A stretch of DNA of 64,000 bases from Reichenbachiella ulvae (GTDB lineage: Bacteria; Bacteroidota; Bacteroidia; Cytophagales; Cyclobacteriaceae), in contig NZ_JAOYOD010000001.1 in assembly GCF_025833875.1 (NCBI RefSeq), forward strand, positions 2,418,001-2,482,000, given 5' to 3'. The notes beneath the pieces were generated by a model. The model saw only the letters and a program-made list of their open reading frames with translations, was not told the DNA's origin and did not search any database. A program made the translations under genes and the position numbers. Of the stretch, positions 52,501 through 60,085 are shown piece after piece. Position 1 is the first letter of the stretch. Each line of letters begins with the position of its first letter.

Positions 52501-54307
52501 GCCTTTGGGCACGAGCATCACCAAGATTTATTTGAGAGCCTCTAGAGCGGGTTTTTCAAGTTGTAATCAAGTTTTTTCAACCAGTTTTAGTGTTAGCGTT
52601 AAAGAAGCTCCTGGCCTTTCGCTTGTCAACAATAGCTTTTCATTGTGCTCAGATGTCACGAGTTTCAATCTGGAATACAACAGTGTAGTCAATGGCCCCT
52701 TGACTACCTATAGTATTGACTTCAATAGCGCAGCAGAAGCTGAAGGATTTACGGACATTGTGAATGAAACCATTTCATCGGTTATTACCATAGATATCCC
52801 AGCAGATGCCAATGGAGGAAGTTTTGCAGGAGTGCTGTCCATAGCTAATAGTTCTAGTAGCTCATGTACAAGCAACTACAACTTTACTTTTGATCTGAAC
52901 AAAGACATCATTTCCTATGGCGAAGTGGTCAATCCATCCTGTCTCAACACGGACGGAAGTATTGAAATCACCGGCATGAAAGCCTCAACGGTTTACCAAT
53001 TGGAATATCAGATCAGCGGTAACCCGGTCAACTTTGGTGCCTTGACCTCCACAGCAGAGGGTACATTGACACTCGACAACATAGGTAGCGGAATCTATAG
53101 CAATTTTGTAGTAACAGAATCGGGCTGTAGTTCAAACACATTAACAGAGGCCCAGAGGCTAACGGCACCACTGGCACCAGCAGTGACCATCAGCAACACA
53201 ACCATAACCGAAGGTGACCCAAGTATCAACGGAACAGGTACAGATGGTAGTTTGATCGAATTATACATTGACCATGTGAAGGCAGCTGGATTCTCTACGA
53301 CTGTCGCTGATGGCGTATGGAGCTTAGATGGACTTTCTGATATTTTACTACCAGGAGCAGTCGTAAGCGTCACCGCAACTTTAGGCTCAGGATGTGAAGT
53401 GGCCACCATTGAAGCAGATGCTCCTGTTGCGTGTAAACCACTGACCTTGAACAATATCACCTTGATAGGCGACACAGAAGTCTGCGTAAATGAAAGCATC
53501 ACCATCACCGGTCAAAATTCTGATGCCGGGGTTGTATATCAACTATGTACAGACGCTACTTGCACTAATCTAACAGGAGATCCGGTAACAGGCAATGGAG
53601 GAGAAATCGCACTGGTAACTGATCCATTATCGACTAGCATTACCAACTTGTATGTAAAAGGTACTCGATCTTCAGTAGGTTGTTCGCATATCTTCACTAC
53701 CAGCTTTACGATAGCGGTACGTGGCGTACCGGGCATCACCTTACTGGAAAATGACATTGTAATCTGTAAAAGTCAATCTAGCATTGCTGCTACCTATTCA
53801 GATCCAATCAATGGTCCATTCCTGAACTATAGTTTCGATTTTGATGATTTTGCCGAAAGCCAGGGCCTGGCAGATGTGATTGATGCATCCTTTGCTAGTG
53901 ACTTAAGCTTCAGTATTCCAAACGCAGTGCCAGCAGGAAGCTACTCTGCAGTACTAACCATCTCGAATAATGAGAGTGCTACCTGTACGAGCGTAGAATA
54001 TGCTCTGGATTTCAGAATCATCAACGATGTGATTTCCTTTGAGCAAATAGAATCCCCATCGACCTGTTCTGGTGAAGATGGCCTCATCCAGATCGGAGGA
54101 TTAGATCCTGCACGCTTCTATACGCTCAACTACGACCTGAACGGAAACCCTCAAAGCATCCCTGCGATACAGTCTGCTGGCAATGGGATTTATGACTTTG
54201 CTAATCTAACCAGCGGATCTTACAAGAATTTCCAGGTCACTCAAGCAGGCTGTACATCCAACAAATTGGTAGAAGCTGTCACCCTGAGAACCCTAATTCC
54301 GCATTAA
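46583..54307 (+). CDS. Giant repetitive SprB-like surface adhesin, N-terminal part (frameshifted near its 3' end)
   Basis: 2574 residues before a stop at 54305-54307. The signal peptide ends near residue 35 (THAQ). Residues about 36-300 resemble a DOMON/choice-of-anchor beta-sandwich (YLYFRFRVGGASNSSKTYSV, VFIDSDEKFGFTGNDADP). Ig-like modules follow to about 676. Then come five units of about 379 residues (48611-54283), each made of Ig-like parts and a SprB-like module (PSC...DGSIxITGL...YxLxY...SNxL). The frame then runs into a stop, but the -1 frame continues with another SprB-like module and a CHU_C tail to 54855. Without that tail it could not leave through T9SS. SprF follows. It is likely a gliding or attachment adhesin. 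Confidence 0.85.
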   Translation: MMQKRYGIESRLKTPIYWIAATLVLGLTPLLTHAQTKGIIYEPATGAGQLLLDPNQDGYSSETTSGFSTDDETESEIAYLAIPTLGSETDGDVAKGSDCSYIDLVNTSDTEALYFYSEGTYLYFRFRVGGASNSSKTYSVFIDSDEKFGFTGNDADPNAITGNPGFEVELSFHTNSGIGIYNVDGNIAPSNNEIGSHKTDRPEEVHSQRSVALTEVCGDDDFFYDFYVSFADLALAGIDANTKMRMVAQSGISANPLIGSTSGSDLGGADDDSGNINDLLDEMIEFFPPVSGNDIALGNPILPRAACPTIDSPIALDATSITGTSTEADGAIIEVFADDSSIGTTTVSSGTWELTGFTSFSGGEVVTATASITSVKSTSYSNCSPITVNQICSDPVTSTTIEPGGSGKGISGTSDEEGASVSIWTDSDLTTLWTGASSPHVNPGIVGTTGSTATTGEWQITGASNSLTDGLYYVTQQNTAEGECRSDSVVVCNLAGSTTKPIITTDPVSPETTTLEGTCGFDAFIELAIDGVYQGVSTTATGVTTWSLSLPTVEVGQEIVVIATEPGDCPVSSDTTTVKGFSIAPLITGTYCTDGEITLISGVSSENIGTLVTLYTKSSAGVTTSDSKNPVTGTVDANGRWTIDLTGAGLIPGTHMAVTNTATDELESDLSNEVEILAKTSDASLSINAGAITEGDASISGQGTAGNTIRLYIDDVLIDEFSTTVDGDGNWEITGLNEASAGYDVLFPGGQVSISSEGSGKCESDATNAADVIQCKAYVGAPTYPSTSTYCVNETVSVDFASSENLYVYQLYTDAAGTAPTGSEVIGDGSTITLTTDPLASSVTKLYLGVSRIGVECDDIFSSSFNVTIKETPSMTLGSNSLKICDDDATGSLTYSGVTNGPLLSYDIDFNAAAETAGFVDINDASISSNLDFNIPADAVGSFAGTVSVSNTSSGTCSSTNYSFSFEIIEDIISYGTVTNPSCLNNDGSIQITGLRTGKTYSLDYNKDGNPMNIASITPDADGNYLLDNISAGAYKDFVVTESGCTSNTLTATKTLTAPADPTATITSTDITEGDASLTGTGTNGATVDLYIDDVKSSFSTTVSSGVWTISGLDAASAGSDVLTPGAQVSIKTYLADGCTVVTVSAASAVACTAYAENTITLTTGTEYCVNETLSVTFASSETGVNYQLFTDAAGTTSTGSVVAGTGSDITLTSGPLSTSNTQIYLRASRTGVSYCNKVFSTSFSITVKEIPTLSLVDNSLSICSDETSFNLEYNSVTNGPLSVYSIDFNAAAEAQGFTDVSNATIASVVTINIPTDAAGGSYGGVLSVSNSASGTCSSDYNFTFELNKDVIAYGTTTQPSCLGTDGSIEITGLTTGETYQLDYEKGSTAVSVASITPDSDGNYLLDNLGTGTYSNFSVTKNSCTSNVLSGTKTLTAPADPTATITSTDITEGDASLTGTGTNGATVDLYIDDVKTSFSTTVSGGVWTISGLDAASAGSDVLTPGAQVSIKTYLADGCTAVTVSTASAVACTAYAENTITLTTGTEYCVNETLSVTFASSETGVNYQLFTDAAGTTSTGSVVAGTGSDITLTSGPLSTSNTQIYLRASRTGVSYCNKVFSTSFSITVKEIPTLSLVDNSLSICSDETSFNLEYNSVTNGPLSVYSIDFNAAAEPQGFTDVSNATIASVVTINIPTDAAGGSYGGVLSVSNSASGTCSSDYNFTFELNKDVIAYGTTTQPSCLATDGSIQITGLTTGETYQLDYEKGSTAVSVASITPDSDGNYLLDNLGTGTYSNFFVTKNSCTSNVLSGTKTLTAPAAPTATITSTDITAGDAELTGAGTNGATIDLYINDVKSDFSTTVASGVWTISGLDAASAGSDVLTPGDKVSIKTYLAEGCTEVEVVASSNVACIPYAENTITLTTGTEYCVNETLSVTFASSETGVNYQLFTDAAGTTSTGSIVAGTGSDITLTSGPLGTSITKIYLRASRAGFSSCNQVFSTSFSVSVKEAPGLSLVNNSFSLCSDVTSFNLEYNSVVNGPLTTYSIDFNSAAEAEGFTDIVNETISSVITIDIPADANGGSFAGVLSIANSSSSSCTSNYNFTFDLNKDIISYGEVVNPSCLNTDGSIEITGMKASTVYQLEYQISGNPVNFGALTSTAEGTLTLDNIGSGIYSNFVVTESGCSSNTLTEAQRLTAPLAPAVTISNTTITEGDPSINGTGTDGSLIELYIDHVKAAGFSTTVADGVWSLDGLSDILLPGAVVSVTATLGSGCEVATIEADAPVACKPLTLNNITLIGDTEVCVNESITITGQNSDAGVVYQLCTDATCTNLTGDPVTGNGGEIALVTDPLSTSITNLYVKGTRSSVGCSHIFTTSFTIAVRGVPGITLLENDIVICKSQSSIAATYSDPINGPFLNYSFDFDDFAESQGLADVIDASFASDLSFSIPNAVPAGSYSAVLTISNNESATCTSVEYALDFRIINDVISFEQIESPSTCSGEDGLIQIGGLDPARFYTLNYDLNGNPQSIPAIQSAGNGIYDFANLTSGSYKNFQVTQAGCTSNKLVEAVTLRTLIPH
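48611..54283 (+). repeat. Five tandem coding repeats of 1137 bases (last one 1125)
   Basis: Units start at 48611, 49748, 50885, 52022 and 53159, marked by L-T-A-P...I-T-E-G-D. The first four have exactly the same length, 1137 bases (379 codons). Units 2 and 3 are nearly identical at DNA level, with blocks of about 150 identical bases (for example 50021-50172 and 51158-51309). Unit 4 matches them only in patches, and units 1 and 5 are clearly diverged. This pattern indicates recent duplication and gene conversion in the middle. Confidence 0.9.
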
Positions 54308-54855
54308 TCTCAGTCGTAGACCAGGCTGAACCTACCAACTGTTTAGGTAGAGATGGTTTCATAGTCATTGATGGATTAGAAGCCAGCCAGACATACAGTT
54401 TCAATTACATGTTGGATGAACAATTTCTTTCAGAAAGCATAGTCGCTGACGAGCAAGGAAGACATTCACTCACAGAATTGAAAAATGGAATCTACTCCCA
54501 ATTTCAATTCGAGAGATTAGAATGTGCATCCAACCTGATAGAAGAACCGGTCTCTTTCATTTGTGGAGTGGACCTATACAACACACCCGTAATCACTCCT
54601 AATGGTGATGGATACAATGACTTTATGGAAATCGAAGGAATAGAAGATTTTCCGACTAACCATGTCAGTATTTTTAACCGCTGGGGCAACCTAGTTTGGG
54701 AAACCGATAGCTATCGCAACAATGAAATGGGTTTTGGAGGCAGAGGCAACACAGCCTTTGCAGGAGGAGACCTCAATGATGGGACTTACTTTATAGTCAT
54801 TGATTTGGGGAATAGTGCACAGCGTCAAAACAAGTTTGTGGTCATCAAAAGATAA
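54289..54855 (+). CDS. C-terminal part of the giant adhesin in the -1 frame, with T9SS type B (CHU_C) tail
   Basis: An open frame without a good start of its own; the first ATG is at 54409, inside a module. The first residues NPNSALISVVDQAEPTNCLG continue the repeat architecture: CLGRDGFIVIDGLEASQTYS matches the SprB-like module of the preceding units (C...DGxIxIxGLxxxxxY). Then follows the gliding-motility-associated C-terminal domain: TPVITPNGDGYNDFMEIEGI, VSIFNRWGNLVWETDSY and GGDLNDGTYFIVIDLG, ending VVIKR. The shift needed is one base back near 54289. No classical slippery heptamer is present, so a sequencing or assembly error, a phase-variable indel or a true lesion are all possible. 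SprF begins two bases after its stop. Confidence 0.85.
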   Translation, partial: NPNSALISVVDQAEPTNCLGRDGFIVIDGLEASQTYSFNYMLDEQFLSESIVADEQGRHSLTELKNGIYSQFQFERLECASNLIEEPVSFICGVDLYNTPVITPNGDGYNDFMEIEGIEDFPTNHVSIFNRWGNLVWETDSYRNNEMGFGGRGNTAFAGGDLNDGTYFIVIDLGNSAQRQNKFVVIKR

Positions 54856-54857
54856 TT

Positions 54858-55769
54858 ATGAAAAAACCTCTACTCCTAATACTTTTTGCATTGACGATGG
54901 TGACTGCAAAGGCTCAACAGCAGGTCACCTTTACCCAATACATGTTCAATGGCTTGTCAATCAACCCCGCCTATGCAGGCGTACATGATGCTTTATCTGC
55001 CACCTTGCTCTGGAGAGAACAATGGATGGGATTCGAAGGAGCCCCCAGCACACAGACTTTGGCGCTACACGGTCCACTCGGACGTACCCCTCTATCAGCA
55101 GGTATGATGGCCATTCGGGACAAAATCGGCCTGACTGAGCAAATTGGAGTTTATGGCAGTACTGCCTTCAGGATTTACTTCCGAAATAAGGCCAAGCTTA
55201 GTTTTGGTCTACAAGCAGGTATCAATAACTATAGCGCGGAATACATCGATACTACCAATGGATTGGACCCATCTCTGGCTGAAGGAAATGTCAGTGATTT
55301 TTTGGTCAATTTTGGTTTTGGACTTCTGTATCATAGTGATAAATTCTATGCAGGATTTTCAATTCCACAGATTATTGAACAAAACTTTGATCCAACCAAC
55401 TCCACTGCAGAGGCCCAACTCAAAAGACATTACTTTTTCACTTCTGGAATAGTGGTGGATCTAAATTCTAATTTTAAACTAAAACCCAATGTGTTGTTCA
55501 AATACGTGGAAGGAGTAGCTCCACAAGTAGACCTCAACCTCAACCTTTTAATCAAAGAAATTATTTGGGCGGGTGTATCCTATCGATCTTTTGACAGTAT
55601 AGATTTGCTGGCACAGATTCAGATCACACCCAAACTGCAAATCGGCTATGCTTATGATATATCAACCTCAAACGAGCTACGAAGTGTCAACTCTGGATCA
55701 CATGAAATCATGTTAAACTATGTATTCAGACTGACGCAATCAAGCGCGATTTCACCAAGATATTTTTAG
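54858..55769 (+). CDS. sprF: PorP/SprF-family type IX secretion outer-membrane protein
   Basis: 303 residues. Signal peptide about 1-19. The mature start QQVTFTQYMFNGLSINPAYA is the PorP/SprF hallmark (Q-Y-M-F-N...N-P-A-Y-A-G). It is followed by LLWREQWMGFEGAPSTQTLA and a barrel with KLSFGLQAGINNYSAEYIDT and LQIGYAYDISTSNELRSVNS, ending in HEIMLNYVFRL. In Flavobacterium SprF is needed to deliver the SprB adhesin, and SprF-like genes are usually beside their type B cargo. The start two bases after the giant gene ties the two, and the OmpA/PD40 gene follows after one base. Confidence 0.92.
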   Translation: MKKPLLLILFALTMVTAKAQQQVTFTQYMFNGLSINPAYAGVHDALSATLLWREQWMGFEGAPSTQTLALHGPLGRTPLSAGMMAIRDKIGLTEQIGVYGSTAFRIYFRNKAKLSFGLQAGINNYSAEYIDTTNGLDPSLAEGNVSDFLVNFGFGLLYHSDKFYAGFSIPQIIEQNFDPTNSTAEAQLKRHYFFTSGIVVDLNSNFKLKPNVLFKYVEGVAPQVDLNLNLLIKEIIWAGVSYRSFDSIDLLAQIQITPKLQIGYAYDISTSNELRSVNSGSHEIMLNYVFRLTQSSAISPRYF

Positions 55770-55770
55770 T

Positions 55771-57906
55771 ATGAGAAAATTGACCCTTGCCCTAAACCTA
55801 ACTGTATTTACCCTTCTATTCATTTCGGCTGAACTGAATGCTCAGTTTTTGCTAAAACTGACCAACCCTGAAGTGCGTGGAGATGAAGCCTTCGAAGTTT
55901 TCAACTATGAAGAAGCAGCACACTTCTATCAGCAAGCCCTGCAGCTGGACTCTGCCAACCAGAACCTACAGCTGAAGCTGGCCGAATCCTATTACAAAGA
56001 AAGTGACTACAAAAATGCCTCGAAATGGTACGGCGCGGTGCTGGAAAACCCTCAGATAGAAGTAGCCAATGTCTACAAACTGCGCTATGCACAATCTCTG
56101 ATGGCCATAGATCGTGTCAAGAAAGCTGATTATTGGTATCACGAGCACCACAAAGGAGACACCCTAAGACAAACTGAAAACAGAATCATTGGTATTGAAC
56201 AATATGACGACTTCTTTGCTTCTAAAAACACCGTAGAAGTGAAAAGACTGGAGATCAACTCTCCCTACAGGGACTATAGCCCCGTATACTACAAACGAGG
56301 AATTCTTTTTGTATCAGAAAGACCCAATACCCTGCTTTTCAAAACCAGTAACAAAGAACCCAAATACGAGAAACTGAACTACTCAGACCTGTATTATGCA
56401 GAGTACCGAATTGAGGGTTATTTTGAAGAACCTGAAATTTTGGGTTCAAGTGTCAACACCAACTTTCACGAAGGGCCAGTGGCTCCCTACAGCAATGACA
56501 ATAAAATTGCCTTCACTAGAAACAATTACCTCAAGAGAAGAATCAACAGTGATGGAAATGGTGTCAATATGCTGGAAATATTCTTTGCTACCAAAAACGA
56601 ACACGATCATTGGGACGATATAGTTGGCTTCTCCAACAACAATGAGAACTACTCCAGCGCACATCCCACATTGGACAATGCAGGGAGTTTATTGGTATAT
56701 GCATCTAGCAGACCCGGAGGCTATGGAGGATCAGACCTTTATTATTGTACTATGGAGGCCGACAGCACCTGGTCCAAACCAACCAACCTGGGCCCCGGTA
56801 TCAATACCGAAGGCAATGAGCTCTTCCCTACCCTGGACAGAAATGTGCTTTACTTCGCTTCTGATGGACATCCCGGACTAGGAGGGCTGGATATCTACAA
56901 GGCTAAGTTTGATTTTGAAACCTCCAACGAAATAGAGAATCTAGGTGTGCCGATCAATTCTCCGGGGGATGATTTTGGGATCACCATCGATCCAACTGGC
57001 AACAAAGGATACTTCAGCTCCAACCGAGCCGATCCCCTGAACGACGACATCTACGCATTCAGCAGAGTACCAGTAAGTGCTTACATCAACATTGTGGACT
57101 CTCGCACAGGAGAGAAAATAGACAAGGCAAAAGTCGCCATCAACCTGAACGAAAACGAATCAAAAACCTGGGATTATGATGGAAGAAAAATCAAGCTTGG
57201 CTCTGTATTGAATAGAAATCATCGCGTCATAATTACCTCTGATAAGTATTTCGAAAGAGAGGTAAAAATTGAAATGGGCATGAATAACCCGAGAGATGTT
57301 CGTGAATTCGATATAGCTGTGAAAAGAAAGCCCATGGTCATGGAAGATTCCGTTCAATTGATCATGAATGGCAAACAAATTTTTATGGCCTTTAATGGAA
57401 ACGTATACATCCCTAGTTATGGAACCAATGTGTCGATTTCGGATGGCCTTCATTCGATCCCTTTAGGATTCTCCTTATATGAGGATGAAAGAAACAAACT
57501 CCCAAGTAAGCTGATTCAAGAAGGCTTCAAGCTAAAAACCCCATTGGTAGTGGACAATATATATTACGCTACTAACTTCTATGAGCTTCGGCCACAAGAC
57601 GAAAAAGTACTGGATGAATTCATAGATGTAATGAAGGCCTATGATGAACTCAAACTGTTCGTCAACTCACATGCCGACAGCCGCGGATCAAAAGAATACA
57701 ACCTAATGTTGTCTGAAAAAAGAGCCCAGGCAGCCTACGATTATCTGGTACAAGGTGGTATCGATCAGGACCGTCTCAAGATGCTTTTCTTCGGAGAGCA
57801 TGTGCCTGAAAACGACTGTATAGATGGGGTCAACTGCGATGATGCTGACTATCAGAAAAATAGAAAGTCAGAATTTGGGTTCTTTGTCGAGAGAGCAGAG
57901 TTTTAA
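55771..57906 (+). CDS. OmpA-family protein with TPR and PD40 propeller domains
   Basis: 711 residues. Signal peptide about 1-25. TPRs about 40-120 (EAAHFYQQALQLDSANQNLQ). A PD40 propeller about 165-440 (YSPVYYKRGILFVSERPN, AHPTLDNAGSLLVYASSRPG, LFPTLDRNVLYFASDGHPGL, FGITIDPTGNKGYFSSNRAD). A beta-sandwich about 440-545. An OmpA-like peptidoglycan-binding domain about 595-711 (NFYELRPQDEKVLDEFIDVM, VNSHADSRGSKEYNLMLSEK). This TPR-PD40-OmpA plan, in this position next to SprF, is common in Bacteroidota; PorE and SprE relatives anchor T9SS parts to peptidoglycan. It likely stabilises or regulates export of the adjacent adhesin. Confidence 0.9.
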   Translation: MRKLTLALNLTVFTLLFISAELNAQFLLKLTNPEVRGDEAFEVFNYEEAAHFYQQALQLDSANQNLQLKLAESYYKESDYKNASKWYGAVLENPQIEVANVYKLRYAQSLMAIDRVKKADYWYHEHHKGDTLRQTENRIIGIEQYDDFFASKNTVEVKRLEINSPYRDYSPVYYKRGILFVSERPNTLLFKTSNKEPKYEKLNYSDLYYAEYRIEGYFEEPEILGSSVNTNFHEGPVAPYSNDNKIAFTRNNYLKRRINSDGNGVNMLEIFFATKNEHDHWDDIVGFSNNNENYSSAHPTLDNAGSLLVYASSRPGGYGGSDLYYCTMEADSTWSKPTNLGPGINTEGNELFPTLDRNVLYFASDGHPGLGGLDIYKAKFDFETSNEIENLGVPINSPGDDFGITIDPTGNKGYFSSNRADPLNDDIYAFSRVPVSAYINIVDSRTGEKIDKAKVAINLNENESKTWDYDGRKIKLGSVLNRNHRVIITSDKYFEREVKIEMGMNNPRDVREFDIAVKRKPMVMEDSVQLIMNGKQIFMAFNGNVYIPSYGTNVSISDGLHSIPLGFSLYEDERNKLPSKLIQEGFKLKTPLVVDNIYYATNFYELRPQDEKVLDEFIDVMKAYDELKLFVNSHADSRGSKEYNLMLSEKRAQAAYDYLVQGGIDQDRLKMLFFGEHVPENDCIDGVNCDDADYQKNRKSEFGFFVERAEF

Positions 57907-57907
57907 A

Positions 57908-58813
57908 CTAAACCCATTGTTCGGCAAATAGAACTAAGGAAAGAGCCTTTTTCACTTCTCCCTCATTGAGCCACTGCTGGGCTTTTTGATGGAGCAGTTC
58001 TATGAGATGATCTCTATCTAGTTCACTTCCCACTATGACCTTGATTTCGTTCAAATAGCTCAATTCATTCACTTCCTGCTCACTTGGGAGGGACTCCACA
58101 TTTCCGAGTCTTCCAAGATTGTTTCCAGTTAGCACTGTGCTATTTCTCGCAGACTCTGGCAATGCATCCACTCCTATTCCTTTTTTCTGCAAGGGTTTGG
58201 GTATTTCGAACATGGCGTCCCGAGTCGCACGGCAATACCAACTGCCACCCATGCGAGCCACTAAATCCAACTTGTGAGAATCCAGTTTTCCATCAGCACC
58301 CAGGTATTCGGGTCGAATATGGACACGAAGCACTTCGGAGACTACCAAATTGCCCGCTCCAGGCCCATCGCCCAGCGGTTTCACCTCTATCACCTTGCAC
58401 TCAAAGGAAACTGGAGACTCCCCCACTCTGGGAGGCTTCACCATTTCACTTTTTATTGGAGTCAAACCTGTCTTCACAAACTCATTGACTCCCTTATCAT
58501 ATTCGGTACTGGATAGAGACATCTGCTCTACGATTGGGTGATTGACGATATTAATCACCACCTCAGGGACCTCCGTCACATTTTCAAAACTGTGCTTGGT
58601 TGTGTTATCTCTTCCCCGTCGAGAAGGAGAGAAAATCATAATGGGCGGATTGGAACTGAAGACATTGAAAAAGCTAAAAGGGCTCAGATTTACATTACCT
58701 GCCTTGTCTATCGTACTGGCGAAACATATCGGCCGGGGCGCCACAGCAGACAGCATGTAGCCATGCAGCTCCGGCTGTGACAACTCCTTAGGGTCAAAAC
58801 TTTTGTACTCCAT
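57908..58813 (-). CDS. Flavin reductase-like FMN-binding split-barrel protein
   Basis: 301 residues. The first 210 residues are a flavin-reductase-like domain: MLSAVAPRPICFASTIDKAG, NLSPFSFFNVFSSNPPIMIF (the SPF/NPP motif), GRDNTTKHSFENVTEVPEVV, VVINIVNHPIVEQMSLS and SFECKVIEVKPLGDGPGAGN. The C-terminal 90 residues are helical and specific to this group. It is the last gene of the homogentisate operon, three bases after fahA. Orthologues often accompany this pathway in Bacteroidota, but the reaction is unknown. It could supply reduced flavin or detoxify a quinone by-product. Confidence 0.87.
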   Translation of the reverse strand: MEYKSFDPKELSQPELHGYMLSAVAPRPICFASTIDKAGNVNLSPFSFFNVFSSNPPIMIFSPSRRGRDNTTKHSFENVTEVPEVVINIVNHPIVEQMSLSSTEYDKGVNEFVKTGLTPIKSEMVKPPRVGESPVSFECKVIEVKPLGDGPGAGNLVVSEVLRVHIRPEYLGADGKLDSHKLDLVARMGGSWYCRATRDAMFEIPKPLQKKGIGVDALPESARNSTVLTGNNLGRLGNVESLPSEQEVNELSYLNEIKVIVGSELDRDHLIELLHQKAQQWLNEGEVKKALSLVLFAEQWV

Positions 58814-58816
58814 ATC

Positions 58817-60055
58817 TTACTTTTTTGCAGGCAGTATCTGTGATCGCACTTCACCGAACCCTACACGCTTCCCTTCCTTCTTTGCGAAACCTCGCATGAT
58901 CACCGTATCACCATCATGAATAAATTTTCTTTCTGAGCCATCCTTCATTTTCAGAGGCTGAGTACCAGCCCAGGCCAGCTCCAGCATCGAACCATAACTA
59001 TCCGGATTAGGTCCGGAAATAGTACCAGAAGCCATCATGTCACCCACATGTACATCACAGCCGTTGACCGTATGATGGGCCAGCTGCTGGGCCATGTTCC
59101 AATACATGTATTTGAAATTGGATCGACTGACGATCTGCTCTTCTACACCTTCAGGCGCAATGGCTACTTCCAAATTAATATCAATGTTCCTTTCACCCTT
59201 CGTTTTTAGATACGACAAAACTTCAGGATCCTGTTTAGGTCCCGCCACTCTGAAAGGCTCTAAAGCTTCCATAGTCACCACCCAGGGAGAAATCGATGAG
59301 CCAAAATTCTTGGCCAAAAACGGACCCAGCGGCACATATTCCCATTTTTGAATATCTCGGGCAGACCAATCGTTGAACAGTACTTTTCCGAAGATATAAT
59401 CCTCCGCTTGGTCAGCAGCTATCCTATCACCAAGAGCCGTATTCTTGCCAATCACAAAACCCATCTCCAGTTCAAAATCTACTCTGGATGACGCTTCGAA
59501 GACGGGCACTTCAGCCTCTTTGGGCAAGACCTGCCCCATCGGGCGATGAATGGGCACGCCACTCACCACGATGGAGGAAGCACGACCATGATAGCCCACA
59601 GGAATATGCTTCCAATTGGGCAATAGGGCATTTTCCGGATCGCGAAACATCTTGCCCACATTGGTAGCATGCTCGATACTGCTGTAGAAATCTGTATAAT
59701 CTCCCACCCGAACGGGCATATGCATCGTCACATCCTTTTGATCAATCAGCAACTCCGGATGATTACGTAATGGAGAATTTTCATCTGACAGAAGTTTCTG
59801 CACCTCCAGTCTTAGCTTGCTGGTCACTCCCTTGCCCAGATTGATAAATTCATTGAGGTACTCATGCTCAAAAAAGCAAGGGGCTAAGTCTATCATCTGA
59901 TTCTCTGCCAAACCTACCAAGTCAACCACCTGGTCTCCAATGGCTATTCCGGCCTGTTTGCGTCCTCCTTTGATGGAATAAATACCAAATGGCAAATTGT
60001 ATATACTAAAATCTGAGTCGTCTGCTATCGACAACCAACTTTTCAATTCATTCAT
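58817..60055 (-). CDS. fahA: Fumarylacetoacetase
   Basis: 412 residues, normal length. It splits fumarylacetoacetate into fumarate and acetoacetate, the last step of tyrosine breakdown. Features: YNLPFGIYSIKGGRKQAGIA at the N-terminal SH3-like domain, VRVGDYTDFYSSIEHATNVG with metal ligands, LPNWKHIPVGYHGRASSIVV, FELEMGFVIGKN, LFNDWSARDIQKWEYVPLGP and CDVHVGDMMASGTISGPN. It sits between the CoA-transferase subunit genes and the flavin reductase-like gene on the same strand. Confidence 0.95.
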   Translation of the reverse strand: MNELKSWLSIADDSDFSIYNLPFGIYSIKGGRKQAGIAIGDQVVDLVGLAENQMIDLAPCFFEHEYLNEFINLGKGVTSKLRLEVQKLLSDENSPLRNHPELLIDQKDVTMHMPVRVGDYTDFYSSIEHATNVGKMFRDPENALLPNWKHIPVGYHGRASSIVVSGVPIHRPMGQVLPKEAEVPVFEASSRVDFELEMGFVIGKNTALGDRIAADQAEDYIFGKVLFNDWSARDIQKWEYVPLGPFLAKNFGSSISPWVVTMEALEPFRVAGPKQDPEVLSYLKTKGERNIDINLEVAIAPEGVEEQIVSRSNFKYMYWNMAQQLAHHTVNGCDVHVGDMMASGTISGPNPDSYGSMLELAWAGTQPLKMKDGSERKFIHDGDTVIMRGFAKKEGKRVGFGEVRSQILPAKK

Positions 60056-60085
60056 GGATTATTGCTTTTCAGCGTATTTGTGTTG

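Noticed and set aside
47260..53757. Several long minus-strand frames opposite the giant adhesin
   Set aside because: They recur at the same place in each repeat unit, as expected from low-complexity Ser/Thr-rich coding sequence read backwards.
54280..54310. Programmed -1 frameshift in the giant gene
   Set aside because: No X-XXY-YYZ heptamer and no strong downstream pseudoknot were seen, so programmed shifting is unlikely; an indel is preferred.
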